Shown here: positions 41,565 through 49,997 of the stretch, one piece after another
Layout: each line of letters starts with the position of its first letter
Numbering within the stretch: position 1 is the first letter of the stretch
Origin: Pseudomonas aylmerensis
Lineage (GTDB): Bacteria > Pseudomonadota > Gammaproteobacteria > Pseudomonadales > Pseudomonadaceae
Assembly: GCF_001702265.1 (NCBI RefSeq)
Contig: NZ_MAUE01000032.1
Coordinates: forward strand, 30,963-90,028
Reading direction: 5' to 3'
Length of the DNA: 59,066 nt
The notes under the pieces: generated by a model
What the model saw: the letters and a program-made list of their open reading frames with translations, nothing else
What the model was told of the DNA's origin: nothing
The model's database searches: none
Position numbers and translations under genes: made by a program

Positions 41565-42326
41565 CTACTCATTAGGCGATGAGACCTGCGCGTTCACGGT
41601 GCAGGTTTCGCCACTGCAGGTGAACGCCAGGAGCGGGCGTCCACCGTAATCGTTGACGTAGGCCAAATACGGGGCCTGGCCAAGTGCCGTGGCCGTTGGC
41701 CCCAAGGCCAGCGCCCCCTTGGGCGGGATCATCACCGGTTCAAAGCCCGCCACGGTTTTGCCGTCTTTGCTGCTGCGCGCGTCCACCAGGGACACGTAGT
41801 AAGGCGTGGGGTTATTCACCTGGTATCGGTCGCCCTGCCGGGTCAGGGTGAGCTTTTCCTGCCAGGGGTTGGACAAGTCCTGCTGGCTGGGCATGATGGC
41901 TTGGGGGCGATAGAACAATTTGATGCGGGTCTGCAGCGCAATTTGCAGGGTGTTGGATTTGTCGCTGCGCGGCGGAATTTCCCGCAGGTTGAAGTAGTAA
42001 ACGGTCTCGCGATCCTGGGGCAACGATTTGACCGCCGGCAACGCCTGAACTTTCACCTGGCTTTGTTTACCGGGCTCCAAGCGTTGAACCGGCGGTAGCA
42101 CGATCAAGGGCGAGGTGATTTTGTTGCCCTGCTCATCCTCGATCCACCCTTGGGCCAGGTACGGTAACTGGGTGTTGTTATTGGTGATGTTCACGCTGGT
42201 GGCATCCTTGCCACCCTCAAAGATCACACGGGTGCGATCCAGGCCAACCGCAGCGTTGGCGGCCGGGTTCAGGCCTGTTGCCAAGAGTGCGAAGAGCAGG
42301 AATCTAGAGCGCGTATTGAGCATCAT
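41565..42326 (-). CDS. Type-1-like pilus periplasmic chaperone (FimC/EcpD-like)
   Basis: 253 residues. Signal peptide MMLNTRSRFLLFALLATGLN..., then AVGLDRTRVIFEGGKDATSV, the chaperone entry motif. The G1/F1 features are present: YLAQGWIEDEQG, QSQVKVQALPAVKSLPQDRE and TVYYFNLREIPP. The subunit-binding basic residues (Arg at the start, Lys in IKLFYRP) are visible. Its start overlaps the usher stop by 4 bp (ATGA). It is unrelated in detail to the alpha chaperones of the CS1 operon. Confidence 0.92.
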   Translation of the reverse strand: MMLNTRSRFLLFALLATGLNPAANAAVGLDRTRVIFEGGKDATSVNITNNNTQLPYLAQGWIEDEQGNKITSPLIVLPPVQRLEPGKQSQVKVQALPAVKSLPQDRETVYYFNLREIPPRSDKSNTLQIALQTRIKLFYRPQAIMPSQQDLSNPWQEKLTLTRQGDRYQVNNPTPYYVSLVDARSSKDGKTVAGFEPVMIPPKGALALGPTATALGQAPYLAYVNDYGGRPLLAFTCSGETCTVNAQVSSPNE

Positions 42327-44926
42327 GAGGCGGGGTTCTCCGTATCGGTACGCTTGCCGGTCAGCGATGCTGGCTCGGGTGAGGATTGATCAGTGGCTAC
42401 ACTCTGGCAGCGCAGTTGCAGGGCATCGCTCAAGCTGTCGGCTGGCAAAACCACAGGGAGCGTGAGCAGGCATTGCTCGAGGCCACTCCAACTGACAATC
42501 ATCTGCTCACCGGCCTGGATGCCACTCAGGTAAACAGCACCGCCGTCGTTCACAATCCCGGTGTCCTGCTGTTTTAGGTTCTTCACCGTCGCGCCGAAGG
42601 GCGGTGAACTGCCATCCGGCAGGCGCAGCACGGCCATGGCCTTTTCACCGGCAATCACGTCCAGCGATCGATAACCGATGGCCCCTTCGGTGAGTGTCAG
42701 TTGCGTCACCGACTGCGTGGCTTCGACGTTGCTCGGCAAGCTCTCCAGGTCGACACTGGCGGCGGTGCGCTGGTAGCTGCTGATATCGGAGATCACCGCC
42801 TTGCCGAAGATGTTGGTGCGGGTCGACACGCCGTAGCCCCGCACAGGCACGTCGGGTACCCCGCCGGAGTCGATCATCAGACGGGTTCCGCCAACGGCAT
42901 TGGTTCGGTGCAGGGCTGCACCGTAGGGCGTGAGTGTGCCGCCACCGCGAACAGACGCACTGAGGGTCCTGCCATTGCCTTGTTGTGTGCTGGCGCTGAG
43001 ATCGATGTCAGCCTGGTCGCCAATATGGCTCAGGTAACCGCTGGTAGAGTTGTCACTTGCACTGAGCTGATAGCTATTGCGCTCATCGAGGCGGTCACTG
43101 TAACGCGTGGCATAGCTCTCTTTGCCCGAGGTCCTGCTGCCATCCAGCGACAGTGTGCCGCTGCGCCCCAGTGGCAGGCTGACCGTCAGCGCCATTCCGC
43201 TATCCTTGTAGGCGTATTCCTGACTGCGGTACATATTCAGGGACAGGCTCATGTTCCTGACTGTCCCCAGATTAAAGTAGCGCGACATGGACAGGTTCCA
43301 GCGCTGAGTGTCCGGGCGCCCCCAATACGTCTGTTTGTTGTAACTGGCGTAGACGGTCGCCCCAAGGTCACGAAACTGTTTATTGAGCGTCACCGTATAC
43401 AGTGACTTGCTGTCGCCAATCGGTTTCCAGCCCTCGATGATCTCTACGTTCTCGATCCCGCCGAGCTCGCCGTTCAACCCGTAATGGCTGGCGTCCAGGT
43501 ACTCACTCATGCTCAAGTAGTTTTTCTCGGAAAACCGGTAGCCGGCAAACGTCACCTGGCTGTCGTACTGCTCGAAGTGCTTGGAGTATTGAAGGCGGTA
43601 GGATTTGCCCGAGAGCGCCTGATTCCACACGCTGGCGTGGGACTGGGTGACATCCAGCGATACGGCGCCGAACGCCAACAGGTCACGACCGGCGCCGATA
43701 GACAACGCACGGTAGTTGTTATCGGTGATAGCACCGCCGAACAGCGACCAGCCATTGCTGACGCCCCAGGAGAACTCACCGGTACCGAAAAAATTGCCAT
43801 TGGCGCCGTATTGAAGATCGGAGGGCCGCCCCAACGCCAGCTTGTAACGAACCTGGCCAGGACGCGTCAGGTAGGGAATGCCTGCCGTGTCGATCTGGAA
43901 GGTGTGGACCGAACCATCCTGCTCTTCCACCCGTACATCCAGGGTGCCGCTGACGGCGTCATTGAGGTCCTGGATACGATACGGGCCTGCAGCGACCAGC
44001 GTTTCATACAGCACGCGGCCCTTCTGGCTGATAACAACCCGGGCGTTTGTCTTGGCGACGCCCACCACTTCCGGGGCATAACCGCGCAAGTTGGGTGGCA
44101 GCTGGCTTGCATCCGAAACGAGTGCGGCACCGGTATAGCGGAAGCTGTCAAACAGGTCCGAGTACAGATAGTCCTCTCCCACCGTCAGGCGCGCCTTCAG
44201 CGCAGGCACTGCGCGATACGCGTAGTAACGACTCCACTCCAGTTGTTGTGGATCGCCGTACCCACTGTCGAGGCCCTTTTCGACACGCCCCTGCCAGTCC
44301 GCCCTCAGGCGCCAGGCGCCGGCATTCGCCCCCACGGTGCCGTTACCCGTCAAGTTGTTACGGGTGCCGTCATTCTTCTGGTAGCGGGACTGCACCGTCA
44401 TGTTGTAATCGATCAGCAGCCCCGGCACGCCCTCATCCCAGCGGGAAGGCGGATCCCAATTGATGGCGCTGTATTCAAGGTAGGCCTGGGGCACGCTGAT
44501 GTTCAGCGTGGAGGTGGCCAGATCGCCACTGACCTCCATGCCCGGCAAGCTTTCTATATCCAGGCAGTCATGGCCTTTCCACCACTTGAGTTCGGCAGCG
44601 CTCGACACTTTCAGGCCCAGCAGGTCCACAAGCGCCGGCGACAGACAGGCCTGGCTGCCTTTGGGATCATTATCGGGGGGATAGAACGCCACCGACTGCT
44701 CGGCCATCGCCTGATTATTGATCTGCACCACCATCGAGTAAGTGCCAGGCAGAATAAAACCGCTGCGGGCAAACCGAGACAAGTCAATATTGGTCCGATC
44801 ACTTAGATCGAGGACGTCTGTATTGAACTCAATATCCCCGCTCGCCATAGCCGTGCTCGGTAATAATATCAACCCACTAAAAAAGTTTGAGCGCAGCGTA
44901 TTCTTGACCTTCGCCGTATTCAACAT
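42323..44926 (-). CDS. Type-1-like outer-membrane usher (FimD/MrkC-like)
   Basis: 867 residues, normal length. After a signal sequence, IEFNTDVLDLSDRTNIDLSR is the usher N-terminal domain, followed by a beta-barrel with plug. Conserved usher strings include PNLRGYAPEVVGVAKTNARV and YETLVAAGPYRIQDL. C-terminal GVSTRTNIFGKAVISDISSY and a cysteine pair (QCLLTLPVVL; LRCQSVA) are typical. It forms the export pore of the second pilus. The usual major-minor-usher-chaperone order is kept around it. Confidence 0.94.
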   Translation of the reverse strand: MLNTAKVKNTLRSNFFSGLILLPSTAMASGDIEFNTDVLDLSDRTNIDLSRFARSGFILPGTYSMVVQINNQAMAEQSVAFYPPDNDPKGSQACLSPALVDLLGLKVSSAAELKWWKGHDCLDIESLPGMEVSGDLATSTLNISVPQAYLEYSAINWDPPSRWDEGVPGLLIDYNMTVQSRYQKNDGTRNNLTGNGTVGANAGAWRLRADWQGRVEKGLDSGYGDPQQLEWSRYYAYRAVPALKARLTVGEDYLYSDLFDSFRYTGAALVSDASQLPPNLRGYAPEVVGVAKTNARVVISQKGRVLYETLVAAGPYRIQDLNDAVSGTLDVRVEEQDGSVHTFQIDTAGIPYLTRPGQVRYKLALGRPSDLQYGANGNFFGTGEFSWGVSNGWSLFGGAITDNNYRALSIGAGRDLLAFGAVSLDVTQSHASVWNQALSGKSYRLQYSKHFEQYDSQVTFAGYRFSEKNYLSMSEYLDASHYGLNGELGGIENVEIIEGWKPIGDSKSLYTVTLNKQFRDLGATVYASYNKQTYWGRPDTQRWNLSMSRYFNLGTVRNMSLSLNMYRSQEYAYKDSGMALTVSLPLGRSGTLSLDGSRTSGKESYATRYSDRLDERNSYQLSASDNSTSGYLSHIGDQADIDLSASTQQGNGRTLSASVRGGGTLTPYGAALHRTNAVGGTRLMIDSGGVPDVPVRGYGVSTRTNIFGKAVISDISSYQRTAASVDLESLPSNVEATQSVTQLTLTEGAIGYRSLDVIAGEKAMAVLRLPDGSSPPFGATVKNLKQQDTGIVNDGGAVYLSGIQAGEQMIVSWSGLEQCLLTLPVVLPADSLSDALQLRCQSVATDQSSPEPASLTGKRTDTENPAS

Positions 44927-44945
44927 GCAAGCAACCCATCAAAGT

Positions 44946-45506
44946 TCAGAAATATTCCAACTTGAATCGCACGGTGGCGCGGTGTGCTCCGGCCACTATG
45001 GGCAATCCGTTGCCAACAAAATGAAGCGTGAAGTGCAGCGTCATGTCGCCTTCCGCCAAGGGGTGCGGTGTCATCGGCTGACCGGGAATACTTAATTGGC
45101 CAACCGAATCTTGGATATTGAGAGCAACACCTTGCGAGCCACCCAATACAGCAAAAGAGCGACCCTCCCTGTCGGAGGGACCGTCAAATGTCACCCGCAG
45201 GTGCTGCCAGTCGGGCAGCGTTACCCCGGGGCGTAACGGATCGGTGCGACTCAATGTGCAATTGACCAGGCGCAGTTGGAAGGATTGGTCGCCGCCCCTG
45301 GCGCGTCGTAAAAACCGGCCGATAGGCTCAGGGTCCATATCGATGGTTTGATCGACGCTGACCAACTCCAACCCGCAGGCCGAGTCAACGACCTCTCCTC
45401 CCAGCGTGACGAGCCCATCCCCGTGCGCAAGCTCCTGGGCAACCCCCCAAGGGCTGGCGAACATCGCCAAAGAAGAGGTGATAGCGAGACTTACGAATGT
45501 TTTCAC
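44946..45506 (-). CDS. Type-1-like fimbrial subunit
   Basis: 186 residues. Translation starts with GTG at 45506: GGAGG lies six bases before, whereas the earlier GTG at 45518 would overlap that ribosome site. Signal peptide MKTFVSLAITSSLAMFAS..., then LVTLGGEVVDSACGLELVSV. The second cysteine is in RLVNCTLSRTDPL, and the end TVRFKLEYF fits pilins. It lies between the major pilin (50 bp) and the usher (19 bp). Confidence 0.85.
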   Translation of the reverse strand: MKTFVSLAITSSLAMFASPWGVAQELAHGDGLVTLGGEVVDSACGLELVSVDQTIDMDPEPIGRFLRRARGGDQSFQLRLVNCTLSRTDPLRPGVTLPDWQHLRVTFDGPSDREGRSFAVLGGSQGVALNIQDSVGQLSIPGQPMTPHPLAEGDMTLHFTLHFVGNGLPIVAGAHRATVRFKLEYF

Positions 45507-45556
45507 CTGTGCCTCCACCCGCCTCCCCCGCCACGCTGGGTGGCGGGGGAAAAAGC

Positions 45557-46078
45557 TTACTGATAAGCCAAGGTGAAATTGGTCACCGCGCTGAAATCAC
45601 CCGGCAACACGTCGCCCGTAGCAGCGCCTTGCACATAGGCACCGAACTCCAGCGTGTTATCACCGGTGGCAATGATCTGCGGCGTGGTAGGCACGCCCAA
45701 TCGAACGGGTTGACTGCCATGGGTCATCATGATGCCGACGTTGCCCGCGCTACCGACGGTGCCCAGCGCACCCGGCACCACGCCGGATGGCGCCCCGGTG
45801 AAGGTCGTGGTCACCGTGTTATCGGTGAGGCCGGCCAGGTCGCAACCTTCGAGTTCAATCAGCAAGCGCCGTGGCTCGGACTTCCCACCCGCCTGCAACT
45901 GATGCTTGGCAATCGCGCCAAGGGGAATGGTTTGATCGACGGAGTCAGGCTTGATGGAGCAGGCGCCGGAATGCACCGAACCCAAAAAGGTGACCGTTCC
46001 ATCCGCCGCCTGGGCAACAGACACAGACCCTACCAACAACCCGATGGATAACAGCACAGTGTTCATTTTGGCTTTCAT
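45557..46078 (-). CDS. Type-1-like major fimbrial subunit
   Basis: 173 residues. Signal peptide MKAKMNTVLLSIGLLVGSVS...AQA, then ADGTVTFLGSVHSGACSIKP. The second cysteine is in ELEGCDLAGL. GNNxL-like TGDNTLEFGAYVQGAATGDV and the C-terminus FSAVTNFTLAYQ are hallmarks of type 1 major pilins. First gene of a nine-gene operon, reached by a strong promoter at 46.27-46.30 kb, with a ~180-nt leader. Confidence 0.92.
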   Translation of the reverse strand: MKAKMNTVLLSIGLLVGSVSVAQAADGTVTFLGSVHSGACSIKPDSVDQTIPLGAIAKHQLQAGGKSEPRRLLIELEGCDLAGLTDNTVTTTFTGAPSGVVPGALGTVGSAGNVGIMMTHGSQPVRLGVPTTPQIIATGDNTLEFGAYVQGAATGDVLPGDFSAVTNFTLAYQ

Positions 46079-46504
46079 GTCTAGAGGCTCACAGAGTAAT
46101 AAACGTCATTAAGTCATTCCGACGCCTGAGCGCGCAGAACGCCCTACCTTTTTCCAATTACTTGTATTGCAACTCAACTCGCTTGATGAGCCCGAGTGAT
46201 TATCCAGTGCAGACTTTAAAAGGAAAGTCGGCCCGTTCATTTAATGACGTAGCCTGACGACGCCAAGACTTATAAGAAAATTATGGCAATTTGCCAAAAC
46301 TTTATATTCATCTGTAAGACGTGGATGACGTGAAGTTTATAGGTGCCGAGTTATCGGTAACTATAACTGTAAGAACCGAACTACATCACTTTGAAAGTCA
46401 ACGCTTTCATGTAGAAAGATTAACTAATGAATTGAAGCGTTCGAGAGGAGGCGCGCAACCGCTCGACGAGACGGTGCTCGCCGGGTAGGTAAGGAAAGCA
46501 TCAA
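46079..46504. other. AT-rich intergenic region upstream of the type-1-like pilus
   Basis: 426 bp without a gene. It holds the pilus promoter (46269-46297) and two small palindromes: TGGCA-ATT-TGCCA (46284-46296) and GTTA-TCGG-TAAC (46350-46361), the latter ~55 bp upstream of the -35. I found no inverted repeats flanking the promoter of the sort that bound an invertible fim switch. The 46260-46440 part is much richer in A/T than the genes around it. Confidence 0.65.
46269..46297 (-). promoter_or_regulatory. Sigma-70 promoter of the type-1-like pilus operon
   Basis: On the minus strand, TTGGCA (46292-46297) and TATAAG (46269-46274) are separated by exactly 17 bp. Each hexamer differs from consensus by one base. 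Transcription would start near 46262, leaving a leader of about 184 nt before the major pilin. The -35 region is part of a TGGCA-ATT-TGCCA palindrome (46284-46296), which could be an operator. Confidence 0.72.
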
Positions 46505-47128
46505 TCAGGAGCGGGGCTTGATGCGCTTATCCAGCCTCACCACGGCCAGTGCAACCAGCACAAACCCCGCCAGAATCCCCCCGGCATTCACGAACACTTG
46601 TGGATAACCAAGGGTGCCGACATCGATGAACGGGTACTGATACTGCCCGAGCAAATCCCCGCGCAGCAGCGCATAGCCGAAGTACACCAGCGGGTAGATC
46701 ACCCACAGGCCGATGTGTTTCAGGCGCAGATGGCCCTTGGGCACATACCGCCACCAGTACACGACGAACAACACCGGCATGACGTCGTGCAGCAGCTCAT
46801 CGGCGATAAATTGAAAGCCCTCGGGCTGCCACAAATGCCGCAGCAACAGGCTGTAGGCGAGGCCCACCACCACGATGCTCACTGCGATGCCACTGCTGAT
46901 CGCGGGCGCGAGAAACCACCGCTTCGCCGGCGAGTCGCGCTTGACCCACGCATAGCTCAACACCACCGCCGCCAGGGTGTTGGTGAGCACGGTGAAGAAA
47001 CTGAAAAAGTTGATCAGCCCGCCCAGCAGGCTGGCGCCGGCGTCCCAGCGCGAAGAGAAGATCAGGTATTGCTGAATCGCCAACCCGACCCATCCGGCCA
47101 GCGCCGCTGCCGCCACATACCGCTTCAT
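46505..47128 (-). CDS. Pr6Pr-family (FAR-17a/AIG1-like) membrane protein
   Basis: 207 residues, six hydrophobic helices. GGLINFFSFFTVLTNTLAAV and ELLHDVMPVLFVVYWWRYVP, then YFGYALLRG, match the bacterial Pr6Pr family, in which the conserved His lies in HDVMP. The function of the family is unknown in bacteria; the eukaryotic FAR-17a relatives include fatty-acyl ester hydrolases. It starts 4 bp after the VF530 gene, in the same direction, so the two form an operon. Confidence 0.85.
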   Translation of the reverse strand: MKRYVAAAALAGWVGLAIQQYLIFSSRWDAGASLLGGLINFFSFFTVLTNTLAAVVLSYAWVKRDSPAKRWFLAPAISSGIAVSIVVVGLAYSLLLRHLWQPEGFQFIADELLHDVMPVLFVVYWWRYVPKGHLRLKHIGLWVIYPLVYFGYALLRGDLLGQYQYPFIDVGTLGYPQVFVNAGGILAGFVLVALAVVRLDKRIKPRS

Positions 47129-47132
47129 GAGG

Positions 47133-47366
47133 TCAGTCCAGCGGGCGTTTGGTGCGCATCAGCTTGACGTACAAGCCTTCGACTTTTTCCCGCGCCCACG
47201 GCGTCTTGCGCAGGAAGGTCAGGCTCGACTTGATGCTCGGGTCGCTCTTGAAGCAGCGGATATCAATGCGCTCGGCCAGGCTTTCCCATTCGTAATGTTC
47301 CACCAGGGTGGTGAGGACGTGCTGCAGGGTCACGCCGTGGAGTGGGTCGTTGCTTGTCGCGGTCAT
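47133..47366 (-). CDS. VF530 family DNA-binding protein
   Basis: 77 residues. MTATSNDPLHGVTLQHVLTT, then LVEHYEWESLAERIDIRCF and FLRKTPWAREKVEGLY, is the full VF530 signature; a structure is known for the Vibrio member. It is a small putative double-stranded-DNA-binding protein. I took the ATG at 47366, preceded by AAAGG, because the family starts there; the open frame extends to 47441 without family sequence. The Pr6Pr gene follows after 4 bp. Confidence 0.9.
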   Translation of the reverse strand: MTATSNDPLHGVTLQHVLTTLVEHYEWESLAERIDIRCFKSDPSIKSSLTFLRKTPWAREKVEGLYVKLMRTKRPLD

Positions 47367-47489
47367 GCCGGGCCTTTTGCAATAAGAGGAAATACAGCCG
47401 CGCACCTTAGCCGACGGGGCGTACCGGTGGAAGCACTGCATTGAATATAGCCCGTGGGAGAAAGTTCCCCTTTTCAGCGAAAAAAGAGA

Positions 47490-47503
47490 TGTTATATTGT
47501 AAC
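47490..47503. promoter_or_regulatory. Zur box upstream of the znuD-type receptor
   Basis: TGTTATATTGTAAC contains the GTTA-TATTG-TAAC palindrome and shares TGTTATAnnGTAAC with the rpmE2 site at 7.7 kb. It lies ~76 bp before the receptor ATG, in the promoter region. Zinc-loaded Zur should repress the gene. Confidence 0.85.
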
Positions 47504-47578
47504 TATACTTATCAAAAGTAAGCCGTTCGATACCGTCTGCAGCCTTCTCTTTTTTGCCGTTTTGCCAAGGAATGTCCG

Positions 47579-49597
47579 ATGTCCCTCTCCTCCCTGTGGC
47601 GCTTGACCCCGCTTGCCGCCGCCCTGTTGATCTGCTCCGAAGCCCACGCCCTGGAACTGCAACCCCAAGTCATCACCGGCAACCCGCTGGGCAGCGAGCA
47701 ACTCGCCTCGCCGACCACCGTGCTGGAAGGCGATGACCTGACCCTGCAGCAAAAAGGCAGCCTCGGCGAAACCCTGAACAAGCAGCCCGGCGTGTCGTCT
47801 TCGTACTTCGGGCCGGGCGCCAGCCGGCCGATCATCCGTGGCCAGGACGGTGACCGCATCCGCATCCTGCGCAACGGCGTGGGCGCGCTGGATGCCTCGT
47901 CGCTGTCCTACGACCACGCGGTGCCACTGGACCCGGTCAACGTCGACCGCATCGAAATCGTGCGCGGCCCGGCAGCGCTGCTGTACGGCGGCAGCGCCAT
48001 CGGCGGCGTGGTCAACACCTTCGACAACCGCATTCCCACCGAAGCCATCGAAGGCATCCACGGTGCCGGTGAATTGCGCTACGGCGGCGCCGACACCACG
48101 CGCAGCAGCGCCGGCAAGCTGGAAGCCGGCAACGGCACCTTCGCCTTGCACCTGGATGCGAATGCGCGGGAATTCAACGACCTGAAAATCCCCGGCCAGG
48201 CACGCAGTCGCCACGCCCCGGAAACCGATGACGCCCCCGGTAAGAACGGTCGCCTGGGCAACAGCGACGGACGCCAGGACGGCGGCGCGGTGGGCGGCTC
48301 CTACACCTGGGATGACGGTTACGCCGGGCTGTCCTACAGCAGCTACGACGCCAACTACGGCTCCCCCGCCGAGCAGGACGTGCGCATCCGCATGAAGCAG
48401 GATCACTACGCGTTCGCCTCCGAAGTCCGCAACCTGCAAGGCCCGTTCACCTCGGTGAAAGTCGACGCGGGCTACACCGACTACGAGCACCGTGAAATCG
48501 AAGGCGGCGAGACCGGCACGATCTTCAAGAATAAGGGTTATGAGGCACGGGTTGAAGCCCGTCACCAGCCACTTGGCCCGCTCGACGGGGTGGTCGGTGC
48601 ACAGGTCACCCGCAACGAGTTCTCCGCCCTCGGTGAAGAAGCGTTCGTGCCGCAAACCGACACCACGGCCGGCGCGCTGTTTATCCTCGAAGAAATGCAG
48701 GCCACCGAGCGCTTGAAACTCAGCCTCGGCGGGCGCCTGGAACACACCAGCGTCGACCCGGACGCCAAGGGCAACGAGCGCTTTGCCGGCGCCGACAAAA
48801 GCAATGACTTCACCGCCGGCAGCCTGTCCTCGGGTGCGGTGTACACCCTCACGCCGATCTGGTCGGTGGCCGCGACCCTCGGCTACACCGAGCGCGCGCC
48901 GACGTTCTACGAGCTGTACGCCAACGGTGCGCATGTCGCCACCGGTACCTATGAGCTGGGCAACGCCAACCTGAAGAAAGAAAAAGCCGTGTCCAGCGAC
49001 CTGGCCCTGCGTTTCGACAACGGCACCCACAAGGGCAGCTTCGGCGTGTTCTACAGCCACTTCTCCAATTACATCGGCTTGCTGGGCACCGGTCGTACGC
49101 TGAACGATGAAGGTGAAGAAGACGCCGGCGGTATCCCTGAGTACGAATATTCCGGCGTACGTGCGCGATTTGCCGGCTTTGAAGCCCAGGACCACTGGAA
49201 ACTCGGTGAAAGCGCCTACGGCAAGTTCGCCCTGGAGCTGTCGGGCGACTACACCCGCGCCACCAATCTCGACACCGGCGAAGCCTTGCCGCGCATTGCG
49301 CCACTGCGCTTGAACAGCGGCCTGCTGTGGGAACTCGACCGCTGGCAGGCACGTATCGATGTGGAACACGCCGCCGGCCAGGGCCGGGTGCCGGATAACG
49401 AGAGCGGCACCGACGGCTACACCACGCTGGGCGCGAGCGCAGGCTATCGCTTCAACGTCGGCGGCAGCCAATGGCTGGCGTTTGTGAACGGCGAAAACCT
49501 CACCAACCAGACCGTGCGCTACGCCAGCTCGATCCTGCGTGACATCGCGCCGGCACCGGGCAGAAGCGTGCAATTGGGTATCCGCACCACCTTCTAA
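47579..49597 (+). CDS. znuD: TonB-dependent zinc receptor (ZnuD-like)
   Basis: 672 residues. Signal peptide ~1-24 (ending AHA), a TonB-box-like start (LQPQVITGNPLG), plug domain with GETLNKQPGVSSSYFGPGAS and RPIIRGQDGDRIRILRNGVG, and VRGPAALLYGGSAIGGVVN at its end. A 22-strand-like barrel follows, closing with PGRSVQLGIRTTF. The RPIIRGQDG/GVGALDASSLS plug type is typical of the ZnuD/PA0781 group. The Zur box in front supports zinc as cargo. AAGGA precedes the ATG. Monocistronic. Confidence 0.86.
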   Translation: MSLSSLWRLTPLAAALLICSEAHALELQPQVITGNPLGSEQLASPTTVLEGDDLTLQQKGSLGETLNKQPGVSSSYFGPGASRPIIRGQDGDRIRILRNGVGALDASSLSYDHAVPLDPVNVDRIEIVRGPAALLYGGSAIGGVVNTFDNRIPTEAIEGIHGAGELRYGGADTTRSSAGKLEAGNGTFALHLDANAREFNDLKIPGQARSRHAPETDDAPGKNGRLGNSDGRQDGGAVGGSYTWDDGYAGLSYSSYDANYGSPAEQDVRIRMKQDHYAFASEVRNLQGPFTSVKVDAGYTDYEHREIEGGETGTIFKNKGYEARVEARHQPLGPLDGVVGAQVTRNEFSALGEEAFVPQTDTTAGALFILEEMQATERLKLSLGGRLEHTSVDPDAKGNERFAGADKSNDFTAGSLSSGAVYTLTPIWSVAATLGYTERAPTFYELYANGAHVATGTYELGNANLKKEKAVSSDLALRFDNGTHKGSFGVFYSHFSNYIGLLGTGRTLNDEGEEDAGGIPEYEYSGVRARFAGFEAQDHWKLGESAYGKFALELSGDYTRATNLDTGEALPRIAPLRLNSGLLWELDRWQARIDVEHAAGQGRVPDNESGTDGYTTLGASAGYRFNVGGSQWLAFVNGENLTNQTVRYASSILRDIAPAPGRSVQLGIRTTF

Positions 49598-49605
49598 CCC
49601 ACGCC

Positions 49606-49670
49606 TGCAGGCGCCGACTCGCCGGCGATGGCAGCCTCACGGGCCCATCGCCGGCAAGCCGGCGCCTGCA
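49606..49670. repeat. REP-type inverted repeat after znuD
   Basis: TGCAGGCGCCGACTCGCCGG (from 49606) mirrors CCGGCAAGCCGGCGCCTGCA (ending 49670). It begins 9 bp after the znuD stop and could protect or end that transcript. Confidence 0.8.
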
Positions 49671-49775
49671 CTTTTTGCAGCGACGTTCTGTCACTGTTAC
49701 CAAATCGGAAATGATGCATCTTGCGATTTGTGCTTTCGCTTGGTGCACCAGCACTTTATCCTTGCCGCAACAAAC

Positions 49776-49787
49776 TGAAACGTTTCA
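49776..49787. promoter_or_regulatory. TGAAACGTTTCA palindrome (Cra/PtxS-like operator) before gcd
   Basis: A perfect 12-bp palindrome, 210 bp upstream of gcd. It matches the FruR/Cra-type core (TGAAACGTTTCA) and resembles the PtxS site TGAAACCGGTTTCA known in pseudomonads. LacI-family sugar regulators use such sites, which makes sense before a glucose-oxidising enzyme. The distance is rather long for direct promoter control. Confidence 0.5.
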
Positions 49788-49997
49788 CTCCCGCGGTCGA
49801 TCCCATTTTGCCGAATTGCCCTCTCCTCGAAGACAGCGCTGTCTTGCACCGACCTGCGCCTGAAGGTCTATCGCCCGCCTGTGGATAACCGCCTGTCCCC
49901 AGAAAAACCGAATTAACGCTGAACCAAGCCCGCGCCGAATCGTCATCTACAGTGAAGCACGGGGTTACATAATTCCAACGTAACGGAGAAACACACT

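Larger units (their letters stand above)
49598..49997. other. Intergenic region between znuD and gcd
   Basis: 400 bp. It holds a REP-type palindrome just after znuD (49606-49670), a TGGTGCACCA palindrome (49741-49750), a LacI-type operator (49776-49787) and the gcd promoter and ribosome site (ACGGAGAAAC before the ATG). No small gene was seen. Confidence 0.65.

Noticed and set aside
46350..46361. Third Zur box (GTTATCGGTAAC) before the type-1-like pilus
   Set aside because: The centre is one base shorter than in the two real sites and the TATAnn part is missing.
46079..46504. Invertible fim-type phase switch
   Set aside because: I looked for inverted repeats flanking the promoter and found only short palindromes; no recombinase gene is nearby.
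47492..49573. Open frame of ~693 codons opposite the znuD-type gene
   Set aside because: Shadow of a strongly biased gene. It ends within the znuD promoter region and has no domain.
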